A DNA stretch of 64,000 nucleotides from positions 31,374,501-31,438,500 of the forward strand of contig OY727094.1 of the NCBI GenBank assembly GCA_963402885.1, in the 5' to 3' direction. This document shows positions 1 through 10,430 of this stretch, one piece after another. Numbering within the stretch: position 1 is the stretch's first letter; each line of letters opens with the position of its first letter. Source of the DNA: Antedon bifida. Taxonomy: Eukaryota; Echinodermata; Crinoidea; Comatulida; Antedonidae. The position numbers and the translations under genes were made by a program. A model generated the notes under the pieces. That model searched no databases, was not told the DNA's origin, and saw only the letters and a list, made by a program, of their open reading frames with translations.

Positions 1-208
1 TTAAATTTATTTTTGTACAGTAGTTACTTAGGCCTAATAATAATTATTAATATTATTATGTAGGCCTAATAGGCCTCTGTCTGTTTTGCATTTTAATGTT
101 CCTTTCACTTGTAAATGTTGATTTAATTCACTTCTTGACTGCAATATGAAGATGTTTATACATATACCAGAATAAAATAAAATTATTATTATTTTTTTGT
201 TATTTCAG

Positions 209-3200
209 GTCACAGAAAGCCCTTATGAATACGAAAATCATGTGAAACTGATCAAATTCCTAAAAGAATCTGGGGAATTGGAAAAACTAAGAGATGCACG
301 GAATGCAATGGCCCAGATATTTCCTCTCACTGAAGGTATTTTATTAGATCTATACTATTGACTTTGATATGCCTATAATACTACTAGCATTCTCCCGACC
401 GACCGTATTTAAAGTATTATTTACATGCAAAAGTATTTATATTTAAGATCTTTTGTGTATTCACTTGCTATAAGGTCAAAGGTGAACTGTGCTGATTTTA
501 GAACCTCTTTTTGCTGTGCAACTGGCCTGACTTCCACAGAAACTAGTATCTATTTAGCCTATAGATCATTGTGCTTCTTTATTCAAGGGTATTTTGTCAT
601 ATGATTAACAATTTATTTATTTGCCATAGAGTTGTGGTTGGAATGGGTGCAAGATGAGATTAAGCTAGCCTCAACAGAAGATGAAAAGAAAGCAGTGCTG
701 GAGCTGCTTGACAGAGCTGTTTCTGATTACCTTTGTAAGGACCTTATTTCAGATTATAGTCACCATAAACACTTTATATACCATTTGCTATTACAGTAGT
801 TTGTATTCATAAAATGTAAATGTTTTCATTTCCATTCTCCCTTTATGCATACAGTAAGAGCATGGCATGAAGATCCTGACCGCCACAGAAACTAGTATCT
901 ATTTAGCCTATAGATCATTGCGCTTCTTCATGCAAGGGTTGACTTTGACTGGTAGTGTATGAACTACATTATTCCAGGGACAATAGTAGCAGATCCCGGA
1001 TTTTGAAATATTTGGGGGCCTACAATTTGAAAAAAGCTCTGAACCAATGTTCTATATTTTGCATTGTATTTTTTCCATATTTATAATAAAATCAGTTATG
1101 AAAATGAAATTGCCAGTTTATGGTTACCACAGCAGTTTTAGTATGAGATGCAAATGAAATTAATAAATGGAAATAATTAATATAATAATACATGTAATAC
1201 ATTTTTTTAAAATAGCTATTAGCCTTTGGCTAGAGTACTGTCAGTTCACCATTGGTGGCATTGGAACAGAAGCGGGTCTCGCTAAAGCACGGGATACATA
1301 TGAAAGGGCGGTCTCTGTTGCTGGTCTTCATGTTACTCGTGGTTCACTGATATGGGATTCTTACCGTGTTTTTGAAAATGCCATATTACAGAGTTTGCAG
1401 GTTTGTGCTTGGATCATAGAGATAGTATTAAACTACAAGGGTGACTATATATATTCTTATAGTGAGCTTTGATTGTGTTGGGAGTTGACACTCTAGTAGT
1501 TTAATAGCATCTTTGGTTCAGATTAAAGAATAAGATATAATGATAACGTAAGGTTTCCAATTAAAGACCACTTAAGTTTTCAGTATTTGTACAATCTCTA
1601 TAAGCACTAACTCAGGCTTATATTGATTACAGCCTCAGATTGGAGCTGTTCAAACAAGTGAAGAACAGACGAAATTAGAAGAACAAGAAAAGCGAATTGA
1701 AAGCCTCTTTAAAAGACAGCTTTCTACACCTCTTCTTAGTAAGTAAAAAAGTAGAATATTTAGTGAGATAATCAAAATCTGGCTCATGTGCACTGTAAAG
1801 AACCTAGTATATCTTTCGAGATGAGTAGGGGTTACCCCGGTGCACACACAGCCACTGTCACACACAGACACTTATCATAAACTCATCAAGAGGACCCTTG
1901 ATTTTAAGCATACACTGTTTGGGGTCACCCTCTATAAATAAGGTGAAATAAATAAATAAAAAATAATTTCTTTTAATTTCATAGGGTATCCACACAATAG
2001 TCAAGTGCTATTTGTTAGCAGTTGAACTTCTGTTAGTCTGTAGTTTGAAAAATTCTCTTCTGTGGGAAAAAAGGGGGCGTTTGTTTTGTTTGTTTGACCC
2101 CTAAACACCCCCTAACTACAAGCTTCTGGTTACATGATAACATACTATAATAGTTTTCTTCAAAATTACTTTATTTAAAATCTTTTTAATTAACAAAAAC
2201 TCACATTGTCATGTTTGCTACTTAGAAAGTATTTGATAATTTTCTTTATTTTTTCTACAGCCATGGAAGAAACCTATCTTGAATTTCAGGAGTTTTTGAC
2301 CGATGGCGTTGCTAAAGAAATCACGGATGATTACAACAAAGCATTATGTCAGCTTAAAGCTTATCATAAATATGAAATAGCTCTTGTAAGTTATTCATTT
2401 TTAAGTGATTTGTAGAATTTGTTTAAAAAAATGAATATTATACAAATAATTGTTTATGAGCGTAATGGTACAAATAATGGCATGAGGTCAATGATGAACG
2501 GTTATATTTCAACGAGGCGAAGCTCTGTCTACACTATCAAACTAGTTGACAAAAACGTGTGATGTGCCCAAATATGGTAGTGATGTGCCCAAATATGGTG
2601 GGGTTATATATGCATATATGGATATATATAAAAAAATTTTTTTTTCGCCCCACACAGTTTGATAGTGTAGACAGAGATTTAGAACAGTTGCACTCACAAA
2701 GACAATCAATCAAAAGTAAACATATAGAAATATGTACAGTATAAAAATAAGTGTGTATTTTTTCACTTCTGTCTCCTCTGTGTTTTAATAGAATAAAGCT
2801 GAAGCTCCTAGGCTAGCGGAGTATGAAAATTACATCAGAGCACTCCAGTCTAAGGGTGACATTAGAAGGCTACAATGTATATACGAACGAGCGCTTGTTG
2901 AAAACTGCCTGAATGCTTCTCTATGGCAGGCATATACTAAAGCTATGGTAAGTCTCATTGAATCAATTTTAATTAAACCTTTTCGTTTCGTTTATTTTCC
3001 ACTCATTTAAATGCATTTAAACAAACATATGTGTACAGAGTATAATATATGAGTGGAAGGAGGTCACAGTAAGTTCATTGAACTTTAAGTCGTGATCCCC
3101 GTATCAGTATAATAATAAAAATGCTACATTTTTAAAAATGCGGGTACATTTTGTTACTACTGTACATAAATACTTCTAGATTCATCCCTGATTGATTGAC

Positions 3201-6200
3201 TACCTGTGTGCAAAATATCTCAATTTATTTACCAATCTTCCCTTCAACAATGCAATTTCAGCATCAAACCCATGCTTTTTAAACCCATATGAACCTCAGA
3301 AAAATCCTGGATCTGTTACAGGATTTGAACCAAAAACCCTGGGATTGGTAAGCAAACATGTAAACGACCAAGCCATAGTACCACTATATTTTTATTTTAC
3401 TCTTAGGATGAGGATTATAGAGTGAATCACGAAAAAGAATTAAAAGACAATGAAAATGTGTTTTACCGGTACCATCAACCTCTGGAAGCAAGAGAAGAGA
3501 TGATGACAGATGTTGAAAGTCTCCAGAAACCAGAAAGAGGCTCAGTCGATAAAGAAAAAAACCAAAATGATTGTCAAAGCCTTCTGAACATTCATAAAAG
3601 AGCTGTTAGAAATTGTCCTTGGTCAGCATCGCTTTGGATTGGGTATCTGCGTGCAATGGAGAGATTAAAACAGCCACATACAGACATATTAGGTAAAAGC
3701 TATATCATAGTTGATATTTCAGACTTCTATATCTATTTTTCACTGTATTCAGAAGTAAAGTGTATGTACATTTGGAGTGGAGTTGTGGCTTGGTGGTTAT
3801 GATGCTTGGCTACCAGTCCTGGGTTCAAGTCCTGTCATTTCAGGTTTTTTCTAATGATAAATTACAACTCCACTTCTAACGACTTGTAATAAGGCTTTGT
3901 CTTATATAGAGCATCTTGTGTCTATGTTACCCGTCACAAGTTTTTTTGGAGGGAGACCTCCAAATGTTATTACTTTCTGGGTTTTGCCTCTTAATTTTTT
4001 TATATTTAAATTGTTATTTTGTTTACTTTGAAAGATAAGAAATAAATGTTATTATGAATGTTTGTCTTGTAAATGGGATTACCATCTTTAAGAGGAATAT
4101 TGATTGAATTCGCTTATGGTTATCCTTGGCAATTTGCCTAAATATATATAACGAATAGAAATAGAAATAATAACACAATTTGTTTTACATCCCTTGTTCC
4201 ACTTGACAGGTGTATGCGAAGAAGCTATTCTAGCTGGCTTCTCCAGTTCTAACGAGTACTTAGACTTTTGGACAGCGTGGCTAAATTATCTTAAAAGACG
4301 GATTCAATGGAAATCTACTGCAACTGTTGCCCTGCAAGAATTCCGTGACACAGTTCAGAGAGCAATTGATTTTATGAATCAATGTGAGTATTTTTATTTT
4401 TGAAGAAAAATTTGAACATAACATATTATACAAATAATGAATGTTTATTTGTTTTATTAAATTTATCTATCGTAAATCGTTGACGAATGCTAGGCCGGGA
4501 AGCTAGGCCATTTAAAAAAGACGGTGCTCCAACTTTAGACACGGAATAGAACAGTTATTGATGGCATGCACAACAAGTTGATTTCCATGGAAATTTCTCA
4601 AAATTGTTACAAAAAGCTGAACGTGCAGTAGAGCCATTAGTTAGTTGAAATTAGATGAAACTTGATGCGTAATACCAATCAAATTACATGAATACAATCA
4701 AGTGTATTATAAGGAAAAATAAACATTTTTTATTTTCTTTCATAATAAATTAATTTAGTAAATGTAATATATTTTCATTTTATACTCAGACTTTGGAGGC
4801 CAGGGAGACAGTTTGTATACTCTGCAAAAATACTGGGCTAAAGTTGAGGTAAATAATATGTTCCTAAATTTTGTTTAAAAAAAAGACAAAAGTTTTATTC
4901 AATGAAGGTTTAAAGATGTATTGTCCCCCAAAAAAATGAAAAATGAAGATTAGTAAAATCAGACTTTAAATAGGCCAGTTTCATAAAAGTTATTCACTTC
5001 TGTAAAAAAAAAGACCAAAACAAATTGTTATTTCACTTATAAAAAGACAAACAAACCAGTTAATTTTTACCAAAAACCATTGTCTGACAGACAATTGAGG
5101 TATTTTTTGCTTTAAATACATTTTTTTCAGGTAAATCTTTTTTTTTTCCGATCAAAGTTTTATTACACAACATGAAAATGGCATATTAAAAAAAAAATGT
5201 TTAAAAAAAATAGTTTAGGTTGACAAAGTATCTTTAAAGAAACTATGTTTTTCATCTCAGATGCATTACAATAATAACCTTGACTTTGGGCGAGAACAAT
5301 GGAACACTATTCTAACTGAAACTGAAAATGGATATAAGGCCCAATACTGGTTGGAGTATTACCAATTAGAACTGTAAGTATTGTCCCAGCCTTTTGAAAA
5401 AGTACAAGTCACCCATGATCGATTTCTGAAACAGAGGCAGTGGCGTAAAGCAGGTGGAAAAGGCCCCTGGTTTAGCACTACTATGGGGCCCTCCAACACT
5501 GGGTAGTTGCATTGGACGGCTCATGCTCTGGCTTAAGCTCTGGGGGCCCCTGGGTTTACCCAGTGAGCGCTCATAGCCATTACACCACTGAACAGAAGAC
5601 ATGCTCAGATCAAAATTATAATGTCAAATTATTATTAATAGAAAATATGGTGACTTGGAAACATGCCGTGAAGTGCTCTTACAAGCTGTTGACATGGAAA
5701 CAGACACGCCTCAGCAAATCTGTGAAACTCTACTAAACTTTGAGCGTGAGTATGGCTCGCTCAACTCGTTTGAAGAGTCTAACAGCAAGGTTCAGGTTAT
5801 ACTAGAAGCTGAGGAAAAACACAGGCTAAAGGTATTTATCAAGCGTTTTTGTAAATAAGATTTTCTTTTACTTTTCTTATCCATTTTATATTGTAACGTT
5901 AATCGGAAAATGCGTAGTGTTCCACATATAGTCTGTATCTGTCCTGAGCGGGTTTCTGCTCAACAGTCTGCTTTGTGTAAAGGGTTGTAATAAATAACAT
6001 AGATTCTATATTTTTGTTTTCCGCTTACCGTTACCACTCGTCTGTGTAAATTAGCCTTTATATTAATCATTATTGTTGAAATAATGACTTTTGGAATGCA
6101 GAGATATTGTAGAAAAACTTGTGAAAAATGTTTTTTTGTTTGTTTAGGCTGCAAAGAGGGCAGAAAAGAAAATGGCCAAAAGCGGTGGTGGTAAATTCTG

Positions 6201-9200
6201 GCAGAATAAGAGCAAAGCAGATGACGAGGGAATTGACCAAACAGACTATAAGCGTAGGGGGAAAGAAGACTACAAGCAGAAGGAGAGGTCAGGTGACAAA
6301 AGGGACCAATCAAAATGGAAGAAACCAGACAATAGAGGCGAAGGTAGAAAAGAATTTCATAATAAAGATATTGAGAAAAGGAAGAAGCAAGAAAAGAAGA
6401 AACAACCAGAAAAAAAGAATGGAAAAGCAGAGGAAACTAAGCGAGAACCAATGAAACGAAAGGTAAGAGTAAAGCTCTGTCTACACTGTCAAACTAGTTT
6501 TGACAAAAAAAATGTGAATGATGTACCCAAATATGGTAGTGATATGCCCAAATATATATAAGAACATCACATTTTTTTGTCACATATAAACTTTGATCGT
6601 GTAGACCGAGCTTAAAGGCAAAATTATGTGTGATGGACAGAATAACCTTTACTCCTTTCATGGTAGTGATATGACATCATCATGTCTATATATGGGTATA
6701 TCACATTTTTCAACAAGGTATTTGTTTGTTGACAGGCTGAAACAGAATCAGAAGTATCGGCTAAACACGCCAAAGTGGATGGTGATGGGTTCGTTGTACC
6801 ATCATTTCCAGTTTCTGCATCCCTCAAATCACCTTCCAAAGCAGCACAGAAGCCACAAGCTGCTTCCCAAGAAACCGAAGAGGCTATATCAGGAAATAAA
6901 GGTAAGTAATAGTTCCGTTCAGCTTTATTTAACCCCAAAGGCTCAAGTCATAGTACAGTCAACTCTCCCAATACCGGACTCTCTTAAAACCAGAAACTGT
7001 CCCAAAACCAGACTTTTCTTAGGGACCAAAATGTCCCAAATTCCTTTTTACCATTAAAAACACATTCCGAATACCAGACTTTCCAAAGGTTTCCGGTATT
7101 GGGAGAGTGAACTGTAGTTCCTCCCTGGACCATGCACATAAAAAAAATATAATGTTTTAATATATTTGTATAGCATGTTCCACAAAAAATGTTTCAATGC
7201 GTTTTAGTGAAGTGGAGTTGTTTGTCTTCACCCAGGAGAATTAGTGTTTACTGGCATAGTATAATAATAAATAATAATAAATTATATTCTATTTTTTTCA
7301 TTACAAATAAAAGATTCTGAAATGGATGAAGGTGTACAAAAAGATACAATAAGTTACCGTGACGACTTAACAGTGTTTGTGAAAAATCTAAGTTATAACA
7401 TATCTGAAGAAAAGATACGAAGCGCGTTTGATATGGTAAGTTTTGATTTTATTTACTAGAAAATAATTGAATAAAATTAGAATATTAGATAAAAACCATT
7501 AATAAGATCATCATTAAAAAAATCCATCAATACAATTGTAATGCTACATACATTGTGTATACAATAATAATATTAGCAGTATTATTAGTATTATAATTAT
7601 TAAGACATAGTGTCCCCTTGAATAATATATATTTTCCAATTTTTTTTGTTGTATATGCCATTTTGATAATAATAGTTATTCACTTTGACCAAAAAATTGG
7701 ATTAATAACAACATTTATTTACCTGTAAAAAACTGTAATTTAAAACAAAAAATAGTCAAATTGGCTGCCAGCCAACAGGTTTTTGATTGAATTTAACCAT
7801 TTGTTTTGTCTTTTTATAAGTGAAAGCACTATTTTATTTTTATGTATTGTTTTTTTGTACGGATGTGATTAACTTTATTAAAGCTACAAAATGGCCTATT
7901 CAAATCTGATTTTAGTAGTCTTCATTTTTCATGCTTTTGGGGAACAATTCATCTGTAACATTTTTTCAACAGTGTGGTGAAATTACTGAGATTAGGATGA
8001 AAGTTGGAAATAAAAGCAAGTTCCGTGGTTACTGCTATGTTGAATTCAAAGATAAGGTACTTTTTTTTTTTATATGGGGTGTGGGTTTACAAGATGAGAT
8101 CTATCCTATTGCCATGTAGAGTTTAATAACATATGAACAGATATATTTTGTTTAATATTAAAGGCAACTGTGTTTGAAACTAAAATATAAAGTTTATTTT
8201 TTAGGAATCCGTAGAGAAAGCCTTAAAACGTGATCGCTATGAAATCGATGGACGACCGATTTACGTTGATCCTAGCGTAGACAAATCAAAAGGAGATCAA
8301 AAAACGACAAAACAATTCAAGGTAAATCGGTTACTACCTTCTTTTTGAAGTAACCATGTTTAGGTAACATGCCTCCCCTAACCTAGTGCCAGGGTTGTAA
8401 CTCACAACTTTCTCTACTCCACGCCATAAAGCTTCAAATGAGACTTAAGCTTTGTCTACATTATCAAACTAGTTTGACAAAAGAAAAGTGATATGGCAAA
8501 ATATGGTAGTAATATGACATCATCATGTCCATATATGGGCACATCACATATTTTTGTCACATAAAGTTTAATAGTGTAGACAGAGCTTTAGTTTATAAGA
8601 AATATAAAAATGAATAAAAATTAAATTATTTTTTTATTTATTTTATGTCATTAGTATGATACAAGTCTCGACAAAAAGAAGTTGTTTGTTTCTGGATTAC
8701 CACGATCGACGACCAAAGAAGATCTTGAGAAGATGTTTTCAAAGGTAAGAACCATTTGTGGTTGCTTAAGCTACACACTACTACTACACTATCAAACAAG
8801 TTTGACAAAATAAGTGTGATGTGCCCAAATATGGTAGTGATATGCTTAAATATGGTAGTGATATGACATCACCATGTCCATATATGGGCACATCACATTT
8901 TTTAGACAGAGCTTAAAGCTCAACCCACCGCCAGCATTACATGCTGGTTTGAACTGTGAATGATGTTATAATAGTAGATATGTATTACCAGTATTTTCAA
9001 TTATAATAATACATGTGATGGAGTATGAATTATGTTATGATTTAAAATATATTTCTCTTTCAGTATGGTGTTGTAAAAGATGTCCGAATAGTGACATATA
9101 GAAGTGGTGTACCAAAAGGTCTGGCATTCATCGAGTTTGAAAAAGAGGTAAAGAATTGAGAATACAGAGTAGGGGATCGTCTACAGAGTAGGGGATCGTC

Positions 9201-10370
9201 TACAGAGTAGGGGATTGTCTACAGAGTAGGGGATTGTCTACAGAGTAGGGGATTGTATACAGAGTAGGGGATCGTATACAGAGTAGGGGATCGTCTCTGG
9301 GTGTGCAGATCTGGTAGGCGCTACATTGCTGGCTAATGTGGGTCTGTGGAGGGCCTAATCTGAATTTCCTCAGTTTACAGTTAAGCTTGAGGACCTGAAT
9401 ACCTTTACCTTTTACAGTCAAACTTTACCTATTAAGTCTATGCCTCTATTAAGGGGGCACTTTCCAGTGAAATGATCCTAACTTTTGGTGTCCTCTGAAT
9501 ATGAGTCAAACTGTATTTAACGGTTCTCCCTTTCTTCAGTTATTCCTCATCATATAATTTAACATTTTTATTGCCAGAGCGAGGCATCAAGTGCCGTATT
9601 AGGAGCTGACGGTACTGTTATTGGCGAGCACACTGTTTCCGTTGCTATTAGTAACCCACCAACACGGAAACCACAAGCAGGAACGGCTAAGGAGTCTGCT
9701 GCACCTCCGGTTTCTCTTGGAGCTAAGTATGTATCGTTTTTACTCTTACTGTATATCAGAAAATGCTAACTTTCAAACTGTCCGGCTCTATTCCTGGTAC
9801 AAATATTCCAAAGAATTGCTCATCAATAATATTAGGGAGCTTTGCGTTATTGGGGCTAGGATCTACAGCTCTATCTACACTATCAAACATCATGTGACAA
9901 ATAAATGTGATGTGCCCATATATGGACATGATGATGTCATATCACTACCATATTTGGGAACATCACATTTTTTGTCAAGTGGGAAGCACATCCATGACAT
10001 AAGTTATTCCTTGGTTGTAGCAAAACAAAGGCTACCTACTCGTAGTGTAAACTATTATTGTGAGCATCCTCTATTTTAACTCTGAATAAAATATGCATCC
10101 AATTTTTAATTTAGGGCGTATGTGATCATCTTTAAAAAATTTATTATGTACTTTAATTTTTATTCTTACAGAGGTATCTCGGGACCACGAGGAAAAAGTA
10201 GAACACAGATTGCACTTGTTCCGAGAGCTGTAAAGCGCCCTCAACCTAACAAGCCTAAATCGATTGATAAAACTGAAACCATGGAAACAGATGCAACAGA
10301 AAAAGCCGACGCATCTGTGAAGGCAAAATTAACAAATGCTGATTTTGCAAAAATGTTATTAAAAAAGTAG
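209..10370 (+). CDS. SART3: SART3 homologue (U4/U6 snRNP recycling factor), exons 2-to-last; N-terminus outside window
   Basis: Twenty exons join in phase to 983 residues plus stop: 209-335, 630-734, 1216-1400, 1633-1738, 2261-2385, 2792-2947, 3407-3692, 4210-4383, 4790-4848, 5261-5373, 5642-5831, 6148-6462, 6736-6901, 7314-7435, 7973-8056, 8205-8321, 8655-8744, 9064-9147, 9578-9726, 10172-10370. All introns are GT-AG. The first eleven exons encode half-a-TPR (HAT) repeats, with recognisable segments such as FPLTEELWLEW and WLEY. Exon 12 is a Lys/Arg/Glu-rich nuclear-localisation type linker. Exons 14-16 form RRM1 (VFVKNL; FRGYCYVEF), exons 17-19 form RRM2 (KLFVSGLP; PKGLAFIEF), and the last exon ends with the LSm-binding motif NADFAKMLLKK. 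The family reanneals U4 and U6 snRNAs in the nucleus and recruits USP15/USP4 for histone and splicing-factor deubiquitination. About 110 N-terminal residues of the human protein have no counterpart here, so they lie upstream. Exon 7 carries an extra charged stretch relative to human. Exon ends were chosen by eye; exon 14's acceptor has a weak pyrimidine tract. Confidence 0.95.
534..939. repeat. Local direct duplication in a SART3 intron (two ~57-bp copies)
   Basis: The stretch at 534-590 (beginning CCACAGAAACTAGTATCTAT) recurs at 883-939 with a few mismatches. The two copies flank SART3 exon 630-734, one in each neighbouring intron. Nothing coding is seen in them. Confidence 0.85.
2520..2681. 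mobile_element. MITE-1 copy (intron of SART3)
   Basis: MITE-1 is a non-coding inverted-repeat element defined here by its copies in this window. The consensus left end is TAAAGCTCTGTCTACACTAT followed by CAAACTAGTTTGAC, and the right end is its reverse complement ending AGAGCTTTA. The outer TA is present at both ends of well-kept copies, which suggests TA target duplication as in Tc1/mariner-type MITEs. The middle repeats GTGCCCAAATATGG and TGACATCATCATG. This copy has two CCAAATATGG sites (2568-2577, 2589-2598) and a divergent AT-rich centre. Confidence 0.85.
3300..3385 (-). mobile_element. tRNA-derived SINE head (minus)
   Basis: Read on the minus strand it has an A-box-like TGGCTTGGTCG (3365-3375) and a B-box GGTTCAAATCC (3321-3331) at tRNA-like spacing. 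It ends about 20 bp before the acceptor of SART3 exon 3407-3692. The tail is not clear, so only the head is called. Confidence 0.55.
3775..3845 (+). mobile_element. tRNA-derived SINE head (plus)
   Basis: It has an A-box-like TGGCTTGGTGG (3786-3796) and a B-box GGTTCAAGTCC (3822-3832). It resembles the minus-strand head at 3300-3385 and lies on the other side of the same SART3 exon. The body may extend further to the right, but no tail can be fixed. Confidence 0.6.
4909..5240 (-). mobile_element. MITE-2 copy (minus orientation), just upstream of a SART3 exon
   Basis: MITE-2 is a non-coding element of about 330 bp with inverted ends of the form TTTAAAGATGTATTGTCC. Inner landmarks are TTCATTTTTCATG near one end and a GGCTGCCAGCCAA segment in other copies. 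Here the left end is intact (4909) and the right end reads GACAAAGTATCTTTAAAG (to 5240). The acceptor AG of the following SART3 exon is at 5259-5260. Confidence 0.75.
5438..5590. mobile_element. hAT-type MITE with 8-bp target duplication
   Basis: The ends are inverted: CAGTGGCGTA at the left and TACACCACTG at the right. The flanks read AACAGAGG (5430-5437) and AACAGAAG (5591-5598), an 8-bp target duplication with one mismatch. CAGTG ends plus an 8-bp duplication are the hallmark of hAT transposons. No transposase is encoded in 153 bp. It lies in a SART3 intron. Confidence 0.8.
6471..6615. mobile_element. MITE-1 copy (intron of SART3)
   Basis: Both ends are present, with small changes (TGTCAAAC at the left, GTAGACCGAGCTTA at the right). 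One CCAAATATGG site is kept. The left end begins nine bases after the donor of exon 6148-6462. Confidence 0.85.
6659..6710. mobile_element. MITE-1 internal fragment
   Basis: Only the centre is left: TGGTAGTGATATGACATCAT, then a CATGTCTATATATGGGTATA-like stretch and TATCACATTTTT. The CArG-like site is mutated to CTATATATGG. It sits just upstream of the acceptor of exon 6736-6901. Confidence 0.65.
6956..7114. mobile_element. pogo/Tc1-like MITE flanked by TA
   Basis: The left end CAGTCAACTCTCCCAATACC and the right end GGTATTGGGAGAGTGAACTG are near-perfect inverted repeats, each flanked by TA (6954-6955 and 7115-7116). The CAGT start, TA target and length fit non-autonomous pogo/Tigger-like elements. 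No open frame is seen inside. Confidence 0.8.
7600..7955 (+). mobile_element. MITE-2 copy (decayed), just upstream of a SART3 exon
   Basis: The body matches the copy at 36992-37335 closely around AATTGGCTGCCAGCCAA and TTACCTGTAAAAAACTGTAA. Both terminal repeats are eroded (GACATAGTGTCCCC at the left, GGGGAACAATTCATCT at the right). The following exon starts at 7973. Confidence 0.7.
8447..8590. mobile_element. MITE-1 copy (intron of SART3)
   Basis: Both ends are present (AAGCTTTGTCTACATTATCA; GTGTAGACAGAGCTTTA). The centre carries TGACATCATCATG and one perfect CCATATATGG. Confidence 0.85.
8768..8915. mobile_element. MITE-1 copy, ends damaged
   Basis: The left end is scrambled (AAGCTACACACTACTACTAC) and the right arm has lost its CAAACTTTAT stretch. 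The centre has CCAAATATGG and CCATATATGG sites. Confidence 0.75.
9163..9295. repeat. 19-bp minisatellite, seven units, next to a SART3 splice donor
   Basis: The unit is CTACAGAGTAGGGGATCGT with C/T and C/A variation. It begins 15 bases after the donor of exon 9064-9147. Each unit gives one GGGG run on the transcribed (sense) strand. Confidence 0.95.
9867..9979. mobile_element. MITE-1 copy, right end lost
   Basis: The left arm (AGCTCTATCTACACTATCAA) and the centre are present, in the opposite orientation to most neighbours (CCATATATGG then TGATGTCATATCA). The right arm stops after TTTTTTGTCAA. Confidence 0.75.
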
Positions 10371-10424
10371 TGTGAACAAAAAATAAATTGTCAATGGACG
10401 TGGATTTTTTAATTTTTTAAAAGA

Positions 10425-10430
10425 AATAAA
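10425..10430 (+). terminator. Candidate SART3 polyadenylation signal
   Basis: AATAAA lies 55 bases after the stop. Further AATAAA hexamers occur at 10382-10387, 10566-10571 and 10908-10913. Which one is used cannot be read from the sequence; all sit before the septin start codon at 11382. Confidence 0.4.

Noticed and set aside
1820-1965. Possible LINE 3' end with AAATAAATAAATAAA tail in a SART3 intron
   Set aside because: The tail is suggestive, but no body sequence could be matched to the other LINE ends in the window.
6624-7057. Frames overlapping SART3 exon 13 on both strands
   Set aside because: They run through the intron and MITE sequence; the phased exon chain explains the coding part.
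9163-9295. CRISPR-like array of 19-bp repeats
   Set aside because: The units are contiguous with no spacers and lie in an intron of a eukaryotic gene; this is a minisatellite.
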